Assembly (NCBI GenBank): GCA_900105225.1
Contig: LT629764.1
Span: forward strand, 1,479,501 to 1,543,500
Source: Paenibacillaceae bacterium GAS479
Lineage (GTDB): Bacteria > Bacillota > Bacilli > Paenibacillales > Paenibacillaceae
Direction: 5' to 3'
Length of the DNA stretch: 64,000 nucleotides
This document shows, in pieces, positions 35,485 through 44,868 of this stretch; position 1 is the stretch's first letter, and each line of letters begins with the position of its first letter. The notes below the pieces were generated by a model. That model had not been told where the DNA came from. It did not search any database and worked only from the letters and a program-made list of their open reading frames with translations. Made by a program: the position numbers and the translations under genes.

Positions 35485-36729
35485 TCACTGCCGGGCCGTT
35501 CTCTGGCGGCCAAGCAGTAGGAACATTGAGGCCAGCGCCAGTACATGTGCGCCAGCGATAACTATTGCAAGAGGCAGCGCACTACCGCTGCCGCCAAGTC
35601 CAGAGAGCGGCGAGAGCAGCGCTCCGACAAGGAATTGCAGCATGCCGAGCAGTGCCGAAGCGCTGCCTGCCGCACTGCCTGCATTTTCCATCGCTAGCGA
35701 TGAAGCGCAGGTACCAACGATGCCAACGCTGGAAACAACGATGAATAACGAGACAAGCACGGCCCATAGTCCGGCATCCAGCAGCGCTGACAGCAGCAGC
35801 GAGACGCCCCCGCACAGTGCAATCCAAACACCGGCTCGGAACATCCGCTCCGTGCTATAACGCAGCGTCAGTCTGCCGGTCAGCTGTGATGCAAGAATGA
35901 TGCCGACGCCATTCGCGGCGAAAATAAAGCCATACGTAGAAGAAGAAACATCATATACACCTTGAAGCACGAAGGATGACCCCGAAATATACGCAAACAT
36001 AGCGCCGGAAACAAGACTCATCGTCAAGACGACACCCATGAAGGAGCGATCCTTCATGAACAGGCCGAAGTTGCCGACCGTCCCTTTCAGGCCTCCGGTG
36101 ACGCGGCGCTCTTTTGGCAGCGTTTCAGGCAGCGCAATCATAGCCGATACGAGCAAAACAACACCAAGCAGCGCCAGAAAAACGAATGTTCCACGCCAGC
36201 TCACAAACCGTAACAGTTGTGCGCCGAAGATCGGTGCTAATATAGGCGCCGCGCCGTTGATAAGCATGAGCTGGGCAAAAAAGCGCGTCATCTCTTTGCC
36301 GGAATACAAGTCGCGGACGACCGCGCGCGCGATGACGATACCGGCTGCACCGGAAAGCCCCTGTACGAGGCGGCAAACCAGCAGCATGGCAATCGAGCTG
36401 CTGAATGCGCTAAGCAGCGAAGCCGCCGCATAGATTCCGAGCGAGACGAGCAGCGGCCCTCGGCGGCCTCTAGCATCGCTGAGCGGTCCAGCCAGCAATT
36501 GACCAAGCGCCAGACCGATCAGGCAAGCGGTCAAGCTCATTTGACCAAGCGAGTCCGTCGCGCCGAGCTCCCGAGTCAGTTCTGGCAGCGCAGGCAGATA
36601 CATATCCAGCGAAAAAGGGCCGATGGCCGTAAGCGAACCAAGCATGATAGCCAGCCCCCAACGGCGGGCCGCTGGCGCAGGGGATGCCGACTCCTCGCCG
36701 TCTGCTGTATTAGAAGATGATGATGACAT
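35485..36729 (-). CDS. Bcr/CflA-family MFS multidrug exporter
   Basis: The 414-residue protein has 12 helices. LTAIGPFSLDMYLPALPELT in helix 1 is the signature of the Bcr/CflA family. The loop motif GPLSDARGRRGPLLVSLG and GLSGAAGIVIARAVVRDLY confirm it. Members export bicyclomycin, chloramphenicol, sulfonamides or other drugs with proton antiport; the substrate here is unknown. The N-terminus is a Ser-rich cytoplasmic tail. It is divergent from the unknown gene at 37118, across a 388-base spacer with two large hairpins. Confidence 0.9.
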   Translation of the reverse strand: MSSSSSNTADGEESASPAPAARRWGLAIMLGSLTAIGPFSLDMYLPALPELTRELGATDSLGQMSLTACLIGLALGQLLAGPLSDARGRRGPLLVSLGIYAAASLLSAFSSSIAMLLVCRLVQGLSGAAGIVIARAVVRDLYSGKEMTRFFAQLMLINGAAPILAPIFGAQLLRFVSWRGTFVFLALLGVVLLVSAMIALPETLPKERRVTGGLKGTVGNFGLFMKDRSFMGVVLTMSLVSGAMFAYISGSSFVLQGVYDVSSSTYGFIFAANGVGIILASQLTGRLTLRYSTERMFRAGVWIALCGGVSLLLSALLDAGLWAVLVSLFIVVSSVGIVGTCASSLAMENAGSAAGSASALLGMLQFLVGALLSPLSGLGGSGSALPLAIVIAGAHVLALASMFLLLGRQRTARQ

Positions 36730-36823
36730 GTTCAGTTACCTCGTTTCTATCGTGCTTTAATTACTCCAGACTATATCCTACCTCAATCGGATGATGCCGC
36801 CAACCGAGACTGCATAGTAGGAC

Positions 36824-36921
36824 GGCTCCCTTTGCTTTGCAGCTCTGAAATGGTTGGTTTCCTACTTACCATTTTAACCTGCGAGAAAAAGCAAATAGGG
36901 GAGCTGTCCTTCTTTTTATTT
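36824..36921 (+). other. Structured element with terminator-like end
   Basis: GGCTCCC and TTTGCTTT pair with AAAAGCAAA and GGGGAGCT. Inside, AAATGGT pairs with ACCATTT. On the plus strand the structure is followed by CTTCTTTTTATTT. It lies in the spacer between two divergent genes, so it cannot be a normal gene terminator. It may be a small RNA or the leader of the plus-strand gene. Confidence 0.45.
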
Positions 36922-36946
36922 GGTCCGGTAATTCGATTCCAACGCA

Positions 36947-36988
36947 AAAAGCTTGCTTCCCGGCTGGATGGGCAGGAAGCAAGCTTTT
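36947..36988. other. Perfect 14-bp hairpin between divergent genes
   Basis: AAAAGCTTGCTTCC pairs exactly with GGAAGCAAGCTTTT around a 14-base loop. T residues border it on both strands, so it could terminate in either direction. No gene ends here. Confidence 0.6.
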
Positions 36989-37117
36989 CATCTTTGGGTG
37001 GTACAGCTGCCGGCCTTCGGGCCGTTAAAACCATTTGATGCACCCGGGCGTTCAATATTAGGAATTTTATCCAATCGATCCATACCGGGAAAGGTTACAG
37101 AAAGGAGCTTCTCATTC

Positions 37118-37798
37118 ATGAGTCCGATGTTTCTTACCCTCGTCTTTGTTGCAGTTATCCTGCTGCTCTTCGCTGCTGCAAACTGGATCATCTTCCGCTT
37201 GCTGAATCGGCATGATCTCAAAAGAGAACCTTCAGACGGCAGAGGCAGTCGGTTACCCGGCTTTGCCAGAACGCTGCTGATTATAAGCCCTTCATTTTTT
37301 GCTATTCTTCTATTTCTTCTTCTCGGCGCCGCCGTGTTAGGGCACTTTCTATTCCAATTGTTCCTAGGCTCAGACGGCAATCCGGCCAAGCCGGAGGACA
37401 TCAAATTCAGCGTAAGCCAACAAGAAGCACGGTATGAAATCCGCTTCCAATGGATTCGCCAGTGGGATTCTGACAACAGCGAACAGGATCACATCCTGTT
37501 TTACCTGCCTTATGGAACAAAACCGCTCGAAGCCCAGCCGCTGCCGTTGCAAGAAAACTCGGTAACAAGTTATTTGCGCAGCAGCATTTCCAACTATTTA
37601 AAATCTTCGCCGGATGCTCCAGAGGGCGCTCCTGCTTATATGATTCCCGTCAACGCGCGGCAGCCGGAAACTGTTTCTTTCTCATTTCCGCCGGGGACGG
37701 ACGTCCAGAAGGTACGACTGTATTACGCACACGGAAACGAAACAGATCCTGACTCAAACCTCTGGTTTAAGGAGATCCCTCTTCCTCTCCACGACTAA
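37118..37798 (+). CDS. Membrane-anchored protein of unknown function
   Basis: The 226-residue protein has two N-terminal membrane helices (LTLVFVAVILLLFAAANWII and LLIISPSFFAILLFLLLGAA) and a soluble domain of about 130 residues outside the membrane. That domain looks beta-rich (YEIRFQWIRQWDSDNSEQDH, VSFSFPPGTDVQKVRLYY). I recognise no family. The ATG at 37118 follows AAAGGAG; longer frames upstream cross the hairpin region and are unlikely to be translated. Confidence 0.65.
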   Translation: MSPMFLTLVFVAVILLLFAAANWIIFRLLNRHDLKREPSDGRGSRLPGFARTLLIISPSFFAILLFLLLGAAVLGHFLFQLFLGSDGNPAKPEDIKFSVSQQEARYEIRFQWIRQWDSDNSEQDHILFYLPYGTKPLEAQPLPLQENSVTSYLRSSISNYLKSSPDAPEGAPAYMIPVNARQPETVSFSFPPGTDVQKVRLYYAHGNETDPDSNLWFKEIPLPLHD

Positions 37799-37843
37799 AT
37801 CACTGAGACACTGAGCCGCTGGCAGCTCTCATCTACTCCGGAC

Positions 37844-38914
37844 TTACTTTGCAGGGGCAAGCCAATTGGCAAGCTCTTCCGTCTGGGAAAGTACTGCAAT
37901 GGGATCATAATACCAAGAGCGCTCTTCCTTCCAAACATAAACCTTTCCGTTCTTGAAGGCAGGCAGCGTGCTCCACAGCGGATCCTTGTTCAGCTCTTCC
38001 AGTGTTCGGCTGTTCGAGGTAATAATTAAGTAGTCACCAGCGTACTCCGCCACCATCTCCTGACTTAGCTCAGCCCACTGCTTTTCCATGATCACTCCCG
38101 CCACCTTGGCAGGAGGCTTACGACCAAGCGCCTGATAGATCGGCTGTCCGCCTCGGCCGAAGTTGTCTCCATACGTATATATCGTTTTATCCGCAATTTC
38201 AAGGATCGAGAAGCTCGCCCCTGCTGGGACAGCCTTATCTACCCGCTCTTTGGCAGCAGCAATGCGCTCATCATAATTTTTCAACCAAGCTTCTGCTTCC
38301 TTCTGCTTGCCGAGCAGCTCTCCGAAATAGGTCAGCTCCTCATGCGCATTTTTCAAATTACCGTAAGGAACAACGACAGTTGGCGCGATTTTGCTCAATT
38401 GAGCATAATTGTCGCTACTCGAGGATAGGATCAGGTCCGGATTCAACTCAACGATCTTCTCAAGGTTCATTTTGCCATAGGTTCCGGTATCCGCAACTCC
38501 TTTAAGCGCGTCCTTAAAGTAGAGGTTTTGCAGCGTTAGTCCAGGCGCTCCGACCGGAATGACTCCCAGCGGGATCAAGCTGCCCAAATATTCCTCCGCT
38601 ACAATTCGTTTCGGATATATGGGAACCTCGATTTCGCCGCTCACGGTTTTTATTTTTTTAAACTCGGACGATTCAGCCGCCGGGGACGGAGATGGTGACA
38701 CTCCTGCTTCTCCAGCATTCGTTGTTCCTCCAGAATTCGCCGCCTGATTAGTTGCGCTATTTGCTGTCGCCGCCTGCTCAGCTCCATTCGTTGCCGATCC
38801 CGAGCCGCCTCCGCATGCGGTAAGTACGACAAGCAGCAGTGCACAGCCAAGCAGCAGCATTGTTCGTCCTGTTCTAATCATTCTTTTCGCTGCTCCATTC
38901 AATTGCTTCTTCAT
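37844..38914 (-). CDS. Iron-siderophore ABC transporter binding lipoprotein
   Basis: The 356-residue lipoprotein has the signal LLLVVLTACGGG, a Ser/Asn/Ala linker and a FhuD/FecB-type (PBP2) domain: EVPIYPKRIVAEEYLGSLIPLG, NPDLILSSSSDNYAQLSKIAP and a C-terminal VYVWKEERSWYYDP. It would capture a ferric siderophore outside the membrane. A Fur box lies 24 to 38 bases before the start. No permease or ATPase gene is near, so it must use components encoded elsewhere. The GGGGG upstream of the ATG is the likely binding site. Confidence 0.85.
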   Translation of the reverse strand: MKKQLNGAAKRMIRTGRTMLLLGCALLLVVLTACGGGSGSATNGAEQAATANSATNQAANSGGTTNAGEAGVSPSPSPAAESSEFKKIKTVSGEIEVPIYPKRIVAEEYLGSLIPLGVIPVGAPGLTLQNLYFKDALKGVADTGTYGKMNLEKIVELNPDLILSSSSDNYAQLSKIAPTVVVPYGNLKNAHEELTYFGELLGKQKEAEAWLKNYDERIAAAKERVDKAVPAGASFSILEIADKTIYTYGDNFGRGGQPIYQALGRKPPAKVAGVIMEKQWAELSQEMVAEYAGDYLIITSNSRTLEELNKDPLWSTLPAFKNGKVYVWKEERSWYYDPIAVLSQTEELANWLAPAK

Positions 38915-38937
38915 ATCCGTATGCCCCCACGTCTAAT

Positions 38938-38952
38938 TGATATTGATTCTCA
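38938..38952. promoter_or_regulatory. Fur box upstream of the siderophore-binding protein gene
   Basis: TGATATTGATTCTCA matches the 7-1-7 Fur consensus TGATAATnATTATCA at 12 of 14 defined positions. It should repress the gene when iron is sufficient. Confidence 0.75.
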
Positions 38953-39030
38953 ATTAAGGGTACACAGCTCGGCAGCCTTTGACCATGCCTGTCCATGATA
39001 AGATAAGATGGACTTTTGTGATGGAATGAA

Positions 39031-40650
39031 TTAGAACAACGTCTTTTCCAGGACGCGCAGCTGCTCCCGGCTGGATAGGGGATCATACCCGTGGAACAGA
39101 TTCGACTCCTCCAGCAGATGGGCGTTGCCGGCTCTCACCGCTTCCAGACCGAGCCACCGCTCCGAGCGAAAAATGTCCCCCAGCTTGCGAGCCGCCTTCC
39201 TACAGCTAGGAGGTCCCGTAATGATAATAAAATCCGCATCGTACTGAGCGATATCATCCATTGTCTTTTCCACAAAACCTCTCCGTTCTGCACCTAACTC
39301 CAGCAAAGCCTGAGGCATCCGCAAACCGAGCTCTCCGTATAAAAGCTGCGCTCCCCTTCCATGACTTGCGGCGATCGCGTACGCTTTATTGTCATGACCA
39401 ATTTCCCAGATGACCGCGCTTCGCGCCGTTCCATGACGCTGAAATAACCGATGACGCAAGCGATCGGCTGCTTCACCGATTGGTCCCAGCAGTTCCTCCG
39501 CTTGACTGCGACGCCCGATAATATCAGCGATTAGGCGGAACTGGCTTTGCCAGCTCATTCGGAGATGTGACAGCTGCACAACTGGAGCAAGCTCAAGCAG
39601 CCTGCCCATAGGCTCGGACAGCTCGTAGCTCAAAATGACATCCGGTTGCTCGCTTGAAGCCCCCATTTCTTCCATTCCGCCAAGCCCTTCCCGTCCTGCC
39701 AGCAGTTGGTCCGTAGAGTAATTCGCCCGCGCTCCCTGCGACTGGGCGAACCAATCGGAGAATACACCCCACTGCGGCTCCACACCTAGCGCCCATAGAG
39801 AAGCGCTGTGGTTGATGTTCAGCGCCGCCGTACGCAAGACGGATTTTCTGTAGCGGGAAGGAGACATGCCTGTTACCTGCTTAAATTTTCGGCTCAAATA
39901 CAAGCCTTCACTATACCCAACCTCACGCGCGACTTGGTTCAAAGTGCTCCCCTGTCCCGACAGTAGCAGCTCTTGAGCACGGCGCACGCGCAGCAGCGAC
40001 AAATAATTAGTCAAAGTCGACCCTGTCCAGGCGCGGAAACAACGAGAATAATGCTCCGGGCTGACCCCAGCCCGCCTTGCCAGCAGATCGCGGCTTAGTT
40101 CCTTCTGATAATGGGCCTGAATATAGGCAAGGCTATCTTCCATCCATGTTTCCGGTCCCTTATCGTTTCGTTCAGCCGCTTCATACAGACGTCGCATCAG
40201 CTCGACGAACAATGCCTGGAGCTGCCACGGCTGCTGCCGGGTCAAGCTCCAGCCGTGAAACAGCTGCCTGGCCGCTGCGAGCAAACCTTCGTCCGCCTGT
40301 TTGAGCCGTAGACCGCTCTGTAACACATGTAAACCATCAAAGCTATCCGAGCCATACAGCTCCAGCTCAAGCAGCATACCTTCTGTTCCGAGAGGCGCGT
40401 TCGCCTCAAGCCTAATAGGATGTCCTGGCGGAAGCAGCAACAGTTCACCAGCCTCCAGCCTAAGCGGCCTTTCTACTAATCCATCATCATCTTCTGCATA
40501 TTGCAGTTGTAAACTGCCGCGCCATAAGACAAAAAGCAGACTGCAATTGCCCCCATCACCGGCTGCCAGTTTCTTTCCCTCCAGCTTATGCAAGCGAATC
40601 GGCATACCGAGCAGCGTTCCAGACGGAGGAGAAGTTAGGTTTGCTTCCAT
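39031..40650 (-). CDS. AraC-type regulator with C-terminal binding-protein domain (Btr-like)
   Basis: The 539-residue protein has an N-terminal cupin-like segment (about 1-140) and an AraC DNA-binding domain (about 165-265; RDLLARRAGVSPEHYSRCFR and LNQVAREVGYSEGLYLSRKF). A FhuD-like ligand-binding domain completes it (LSYELSEPMGRLLELAPVV and DADFIIITGPPSCRKAARKL). Btr of Bacillus subtilis has this layout and activates siderophore uptake when its C-terminal domain binds ferric siderophore. The adjacent binding protein is the obvious target. The ATG follows GAGGAGG, and a Fur box lies upstream. Confidence 0.88.
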   Translation of the reverse strand: MEANLTSPPSGTLLGMPIRLHKLEGKKLAAGDGGNCSLLFVLWRGSLQLQYAEDDDGLVERPLRLEAGELLLLPPGHPIRLEANAPLGTEGMLLELELYGSDSFDGLHVLQSGLRLKQADEGLLAAARQLFHGWSLTRQQPWQLQALFVELMRRLYEAAERNDKGPETWMEDSLAYIQAHYQKELSRDLLARRAGVSPEHYSRCFRAWTGSTLTNYLSLLRVRRAQELLLSGQGSTLNQVAREVGYSEGLYLSRKFKQVTGMSPSRYRKSVLRTAALNINHSASLWALGVEPQWGVFSDWFAQSQGARANYSTDQLLAGREGLGGMEEMGASSEQPDVILSYELSEPMGRLLELAPVVQLSHLRMSWQSQFRLIADIIGRRSQAEELLGPIGEAADRLRHRLFQRHGTARSAVIWEIGHDNKAYAIAASHGRGAQLLYGELGLRMPQALLELGAERRGFVEKTMDDIAQYDADFIIITGPPSCRKAARKLGDIFRSERWLGLEAVRAGNAHLLEESNLFHGYDPLSSREQLRVLEKTLF

Positions 40651-40702
40651 TGAACAACCTCCTCGTGGATTCTGTATTAGTCGCTATCATTCATTCTCTA
40701 AT

Positions 40703-40717
40703 TGATAATCATTCTCA
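40703..40717. promoter_or_regulatory. Fur box upstream of the Btr-like gene
   Basis: TGATAATCATTCTCA matches the Fur consensus TGATAATnATTATCA at all but one defined position. It lies 53 to 67 bases before the start. Confidence 0.8.
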
Positions 40718-40764
40718 ATATTATCCCAGCCCCTTTTCGCTTTGTCAACGCGGAGTTCTCACAC

Positions 40765-40798
40765 AAAAAAGGAAAGAGACTGAGCTTGGCTCAGTCTC
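40765..40798 (-). terminator. Terminator after potABCD
   Basis: GAGACTGAGC pairs exactly with GCTCAGTCTC around a 3-base loop. On the minus strand TTTCCTTTTTT follows. It lies about 80 bases past the potD stop. Confidence 0.85.
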
Positions 40799-40878
40799 CT
40801 TCCTTCTTGCTAATCCAGTATTCTAGGGGTTTTGGGACACCCCTGCCGCTATGCGGAAGGGTTCCCGCCCCGCGATCT

Positions 40879-41955
40879 TTACTTCCGATGCATTTTAAAC
40901 TCCAGGAACAGCTCGTTGTAATGCGACAACATGCGCTTGCCAAGGTTGTTGTAAACCTCAAGCCGCGAGGTTAGCTGAGCCGGCGGATAGAAGCGCTCGT
41001 CGGAGGAAATCTCCTCCGGAAGCAACGGGATAGCATCCTTGTTCGGCGTGGAGTAACCGACGTACTCGGCATTTTGGGCTGCATTTTCGGGATCAAGCAT
41101 GAAGTTCATGAACTTATGTGCTCCATCCAGATTACTCGCCGTCCGGGGAATGACCATGTTGTCGAACCAAACGTTGGACCCTTCCTTAGGGATTACATAG
41201 TCGAGCTTGTCGTTCTCGTCCATGATCTCCGCGGCATCGCCCGACCAAACCACTCCGGCTGCAGCTTCTTCGCCTGCAAGCAGCATCTTAATCTCGTCGC
41301 CGACGATCGCTTTCACATTGGGCGTGAGCGTTTGTAGCTTGGCAAGCGTTTCCTGCAGATGAGCTTCATTCGTATCGTTCAGCGAGTAGCCGAGACTGTT
41401 AAGTCCAAAGCCAATGGCCTCGCGTGCTCCATCCACCAACATGATACTGTTGCCAAGCCGAGGATCCCACAGATCATCCCAGCTGTCAAAGGTCAATCCC
41501 TCAGGTACAAGCTCCGGATTGAACACAATGCCTACCGTGCCCCAGAAATAAGGCACCGAATACTTATTGCCCTTGTCGAAGCTCAGATCCAGGAAGCGTT
41601 CGTCGATATGCTTCAGATTGGGCAGCTTGGCTTGATCGAGCGGGAGCAAGAGGTTTTCCTTCCTCATTTTGTCAATCGCATACTCCGAGGGCATCGCTAC
41701 ATCATAGGTCGTGCCGCCCTGCTGGATTTTGGTCATCATCGCTTCATTGGAGTCGAACGTCTGGTAAATGACCGTAATGCCCGTTTCCTTCTGGAACTTC
41801 TCGAGCAACTCGGGATCAACATAGTCGCCCCAATTGTAAATGGTCAGCGTATTAGAGCCGGAATAACCCTCGCTGGAATTGAGGTAGGTCGCCAGGTATA
41901 AGCAGCCGAGCGCCGCCACGAGAATCGCCGCAAACGAACGAATCAGGACTTTCAA
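40879..41955 (-). CDS. potD: Spermidine/putrescine ABC transporter binding protein
   Basis: The 358-residue protein has an N-terminal signal or anchor and a PotD domain: LTIYNWGDYVDPELLEKFQKE, TYDVAMPSEYAIDKM, YFWGTVGIVFNPELV and GVVWSGDAAE. It binds polyamines outside the membrane. The N-terminal helix carries a Cys (LGCLY), but the hydrophobic stretch goes on after it, so lipid modification is doubtful. It is the last gene of the operon and overlaps potC by 4 bases. Confidence 0.92.
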   Translation of the reverse strand: MKVLIRSFAAILVAALGCLYLATYLNSSEGYSGSNTLTIYNWGDYVDPELLEKFQKETGITVIYQTFDSNEAMMTKIQQGGTTYDVAMPSEYAIDKMRKENLLLPLDQAKLPNLKHIDERFLDLSFDKGNKYSVPYFWGTVGIVFNPELVPEGLTFDSWDDLWDPRLGNSIMLVDGAREAIGFGLNSLGYSLNDTNEAHLQETLAKLQTLTPNVKAIVGDEIKMLLAGEEAAAGVVWSGDAAEIMDENDKLDYVIPKEGSNVWFDNMVIPRTASNLDGAHKFMNFMLDPENAAQNAEYVGYSTPNKDAIPLLPEEISSDERFYPPAQLTSRLEVYNNLGKRMLSHYNELFLEFKMHRK

Positions 41956-42800
41956 CGCGATTCCCCCTTCCCGGCTCCGGCGGCTGAGCCGCCCCGTCCC
42001 GCAGCAGCTTGCGCGCCTGTTCCACTGCGTCGGGTAATGAAATAGTACCCCGCTACGAGCAGAATCGTGAACAGGAAGATCAGCGTGGACAGAGCATTGA
42101 TTGATAACGAGATACCCTGCCTAGCGCGTGAATAGATTTCCACCGAGAGGGTGGAGTAGCCATTGCCCGTCACGAAGAACGTCACGGCGAAGTCATCCAG
42201 CGAGTAAGTCAGCGCCATGAAAAAGCCAGCGAATATACCCGGGCGAATGAACGGCAGCACAACGCCAGTCAATACTTGCCAGCGGCTTGCGCCGAGATCG
42301 CGCGCCGCATCGATGAGCGAAGTGCTCATCTCGTGCAGCTTGGGAAGCACCATCAGAACGACGATCGGCACGCTGAACGCGATATGCGACAGCAGCACGG
42401 AGATAAAGCCGAGCTTGATGCCGATCATCGTGAACATGATCAGAAACGATGCACCGATGATTACATCGGGGCTGACGATCAGCACATTGTTGAAACTGAG
42501 CAGCGTGTTTTTGGCCCGCCGGCGGCGCACCTCATAAATCGCCAGCGCGCCCATTACGCCGAGCACTGTGGACAGCACTCCCGACAGCAATGCGATAACG
42601 AGCGTGTTCAGTACGATGATCAGCAGACGGGTATCCGCGAATACTTCGCGGTACCAGTCCAGCGTGAAACCTTCGTAACCATGCATAGTGCCGCCGCTGT
42701 TGAACGAATAAAACATCAGATAGAAAATAGGCGCATACATAACCGCGAATACAGCGATCAGGTACAGATGGGACCAGCGCCATTTACGGGCTTCGCTCAT
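41952..42800 (-). CDS. potC: Spermidine/putrescine ABC transporter permease PotC
   Basis: The 282-residue permease has six helices, FYSFNSGGTMHGYEGFTLDW after the first helix, and the EAA loop DAARDLGASRWQVLTGVVLP. Its ATG overlaps the potB stop, and its end overlaps potD by ATGA. The C-terminal tail is rich in Gly, Ala and Arg. It forms the membrane channel with PotB. Confidence 0.92.
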   Translation of the reverse strand: MSEARKWRWSHLYLIAVFAVMYAPIFYLMFYSFNSGGTMHGYEGFTLDWYREVFADTRLLIIVLNTLVIALLSGVLSTVLGVMGALAIYEVRRRRAKNTLLSFNNVLIVSPDVIIGASFLIMFTMIGIKLGFISVLLSHIAFSVPIVVLMVLPKLHEMSTSLIDAARDLGASRWQVLTGVVLPFIRPGIFAGFFMALTYSLDDFAVTFFVTGNGYSTLSVEIYSRARQGISLSINALSTLIFLFTILLVAGYYFITRRSGTGAQAAAGRGGSAAGAGKGESR

Positions 42801-43600
42801 CTAGATCCCGCCTTTCTCTGTCCAGCTGCAAACATGATCAGCACCATGACGATGATCAGGAACACGGCGATTGTAGAGCCCATGCCCCAGTCCTGTGTCA
42901 CGAGAAAATGCTGCTCGATTGCCGTACCGAGCGTAATAACCCGATTGCCGGCGACGAGCCGCGTAATCATGAACAACGACAGCGCGGGGATGAACACCGC
43001 CTGGCAGCCCGCCTTGACGCCATCAAGCGTCAGCGGGAACACAACTCTGCGGAACGTTGTCCACGCGGAAGCGCCGAGATCGCGCGCAGCGAACACGAGC
43101 GATGGGTTCAGCTCCTCCAGTGCGTTGAAGATCGGCAGAATCATAAACGGGATGAAAATATAAACCGACACAAACACAAAGCTGAAGTCGGTGAACAGAA
43201 TTTGCTGTGTGCCGATGCCGATCCATTCCAGAAACTTGTTGATCGCGCCATACGTGCCAAAAATGCCGAGAAACGCGTACACTTTGAGCAGCAGATTGAT
43301 CCAGGTAGGCAAAATGATAAGCAGTAGCCATAACTGTTTATGTTTGGTCCGCGTCAACAGCCAAGCCGCCGGATAGGCAATCAAAAGAGAGAACAATGTG
43401 ATCAAAAAAGCGTACCAAAACGAGCTGAACGTCATCCGCAGGTAAACCGGCGTGAAGAACCGCGCATAGTTGTCCAGCGTCAATGAGCCCTCCACGTCGA
43501 AGAACGACCGGTACGCAATCAGCGCGATCGGCGCCGCCACGAACAGGATGATCCACAGCATATAGGGTACGAGGAAAAAGTTACGGCTCCGAACGGGCAC
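42797..43600 (-). CDS. potB: Spermidine/putrescine ABC transporter permease PotB
   Basis: The 267-residue permease has six helices, the segment RSFFDVEGSLTLDNYARFF after helix 1 and the EAA loop FAARDLGASAWTTFRRVVFP. It starts with GTG at 43600, preceded by GGGAGGG. The GTG shares its first base with the potA stop, so translation is coupled. It ends with a 4-base overlap with potC. Confidence 0.92.
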   Translation of the reverse strand: MPVRSRNFFLVPYMLWIILFVAAPIALIAYRSFFDVEGSLTLDNYARFFTPVYLRMTFSSFWYAFLITLFSLLIAYPAAWLLTRTKHKQLWLLLIILPTWINLLLKVYAFLGIFGTYGAINKFLEWIGIGTQQILFTDFSFVFVSVYIFIPFMILPIFNALEELNPSLVFAARDLGASAWTTFRRVVFPLTLDGVKAGCQAVFIPALSLFMITRLVAGNRVITLGTAIEQHFLVTQDWGMGSTIAVFLIIVMVLIMFAAGQRKAGSR

Positions 43601-44868
43601 TAGCTATTCCCTCCCGGCCGACCCGTCTGTGCGGAAGACGGTCCAGTCATCGGCCCGCCGTCATTGCGGGATGGCTCCTTCGCAGCTCCGGCCGCGCCTG
43701 AATCGGTTGCCTGAACTCGGGCCATGCTGGCCCCTTGGGAAAGGGAAGGATTCATATCCAACTCATCTTCCTCTTCCAAATCCCCGTACGCCTCCAGACG
43801 GCGGTCAAAGTCCTCTTCGGACTCACCAAAGCGCATGACGTGAATTGCCTCTGAGTCGAAGTCCAAGCCGATGACTTCGCCGACGATCGCTTTACGCGTC
43901 GAATGGACCATCCACTCGTTGCCAGCGTCATCCATGCAAATGATCTCGTAATGAACGCCGCGGAACAACTGTGTGTCCACCGTTGCCGAAAGCTTGCCAG
44001 CTCCCGCAGGAGTGATCTGCAAATCCTCGGGGCGCAGCACGACTTCAACCGGCTCCCCTCGCCGCAGCCCTCCGTCCACGCATTCAAACGCCTTGCCCGC
44101 GAATTCCACGCGGAAGTCCTCCAGCATCCGCCCCGGCACAATATTCGACTCACCAATAAAGTCCGCCACAAAACGGTTGATCGGCTCATCGTAAATATCT
44201 GTCGGAGTTCCGCTTTGCTCGATATTGCCCTTGTTGAGCACGAAAATCTCGTCCGACATGGCGAGAGCTTCTTCCTGATCATGCGTAACAAAAATAAACG
44301 TAATACCAAGCCGCCGCTGCAGCTCCCTAAGCTCGTATTGCATCTCCGTGCGCAGCTTGAGGTCAAGCGCTGACAACGGTTCGTCGAGCAGCAGCAGCTT
44401 CGGCTCGTTGACGATCGCCCTGGCGATCGCAACACGCTGGCGCTGGCCGCCGGACATCTCGCGGATCTCCCGCTTTTCATAACCTTCCAAATTGACGAAG
44501 CGCAGTGCTTCCTTGACTTTGCGTTCGATCTCGTCCTTTTTGAGCTTGCGGATGCGCAGGCCAAAGGCAACATTATCGAATACGTTCAGATGCGGAAACA
44601 GCGCGTAGTCCTGAAAGACCGTATTGACCTGCCGCTTATTGGCGGGAACGTCATTAATAAGTTTGCCGTCCATGCGAATCTCTCCGCTTGTCGGCTCCAT
44701 GAAACCGGCGATGAGCCGGAGAATGGTCGTTTTGCCGCAGCCTGACGGGCCCAGAAGCGTGTAGAATTTGCCTCGCTCAATGTCGAAAGAGACATCATTC
44801 AACACGGGAACCCCGTCTTCAAATTGCTTGGTTACTCCCCGGAATGAAATGACCGGTACCTGATTCAT
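43600..44868 (-). CDS. potA: Spermidine/putrescine ABC transporter ATPase
   Basis: The 422-residue ATPase has Walker [11 protein letters not shown]-loop [11 protein letters not shown], signature [16 protein letters not shown], Walker [13 protein letters not shown] and the switch His in [14 protein letters not shown] domain follows ([11 protein letters not shown]). The protein is about 60 residues longer than usual PotA, with an acidic then Ser/Gly/Ala tail. It leads the operon potA-B-C-D. The ATG has GGAGGAGG upstream. Confidence 0.93.
   Translation of the reverse strand: MNQVPVISFRGVTKQFEDGVPVLNDVSFDIERGKFYTLLGPSGCGKTTILRLIAGFMEPTSGEIRMDGKLINDVPANKRQVNTVFQDYALFPHLNVFDNVAFGLRIRKLKKDEIERKVKEALRFVNLEGYEKREIREMSGGQRQRVAIARAIVNEPKLLLLDEPLSALDLKLRTEMQYELRELQRRLGITFIFVTHDQEEALAMSDEIFVLNKGNIEQSGTPTDIYDEPINRFVADFIGESNIVPGRMLEDFRVEFAGKAFECVDGGLRRGEPVEVVLRPEDLQITPAGAGKLSATVDTQLFRGVHYEIICMDDAGNEWMVHSTRKAIVGEVIGLDFDSEAIHVMRFGESEEDFDRRLEAYGDLEEEDELDMNPSLSQGASMARVQATDSGAAGAAKEPSRNDGGPMTGPSSAQTGRPGGNS

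Noticed and set aside
36990-37040. T-box riboswitch (GGGTGGTACAGC)
   Set aside because: The T-box-like string lacks a matching terminator with a T-run and the downstream gene has no link to amino acids or tRNA.
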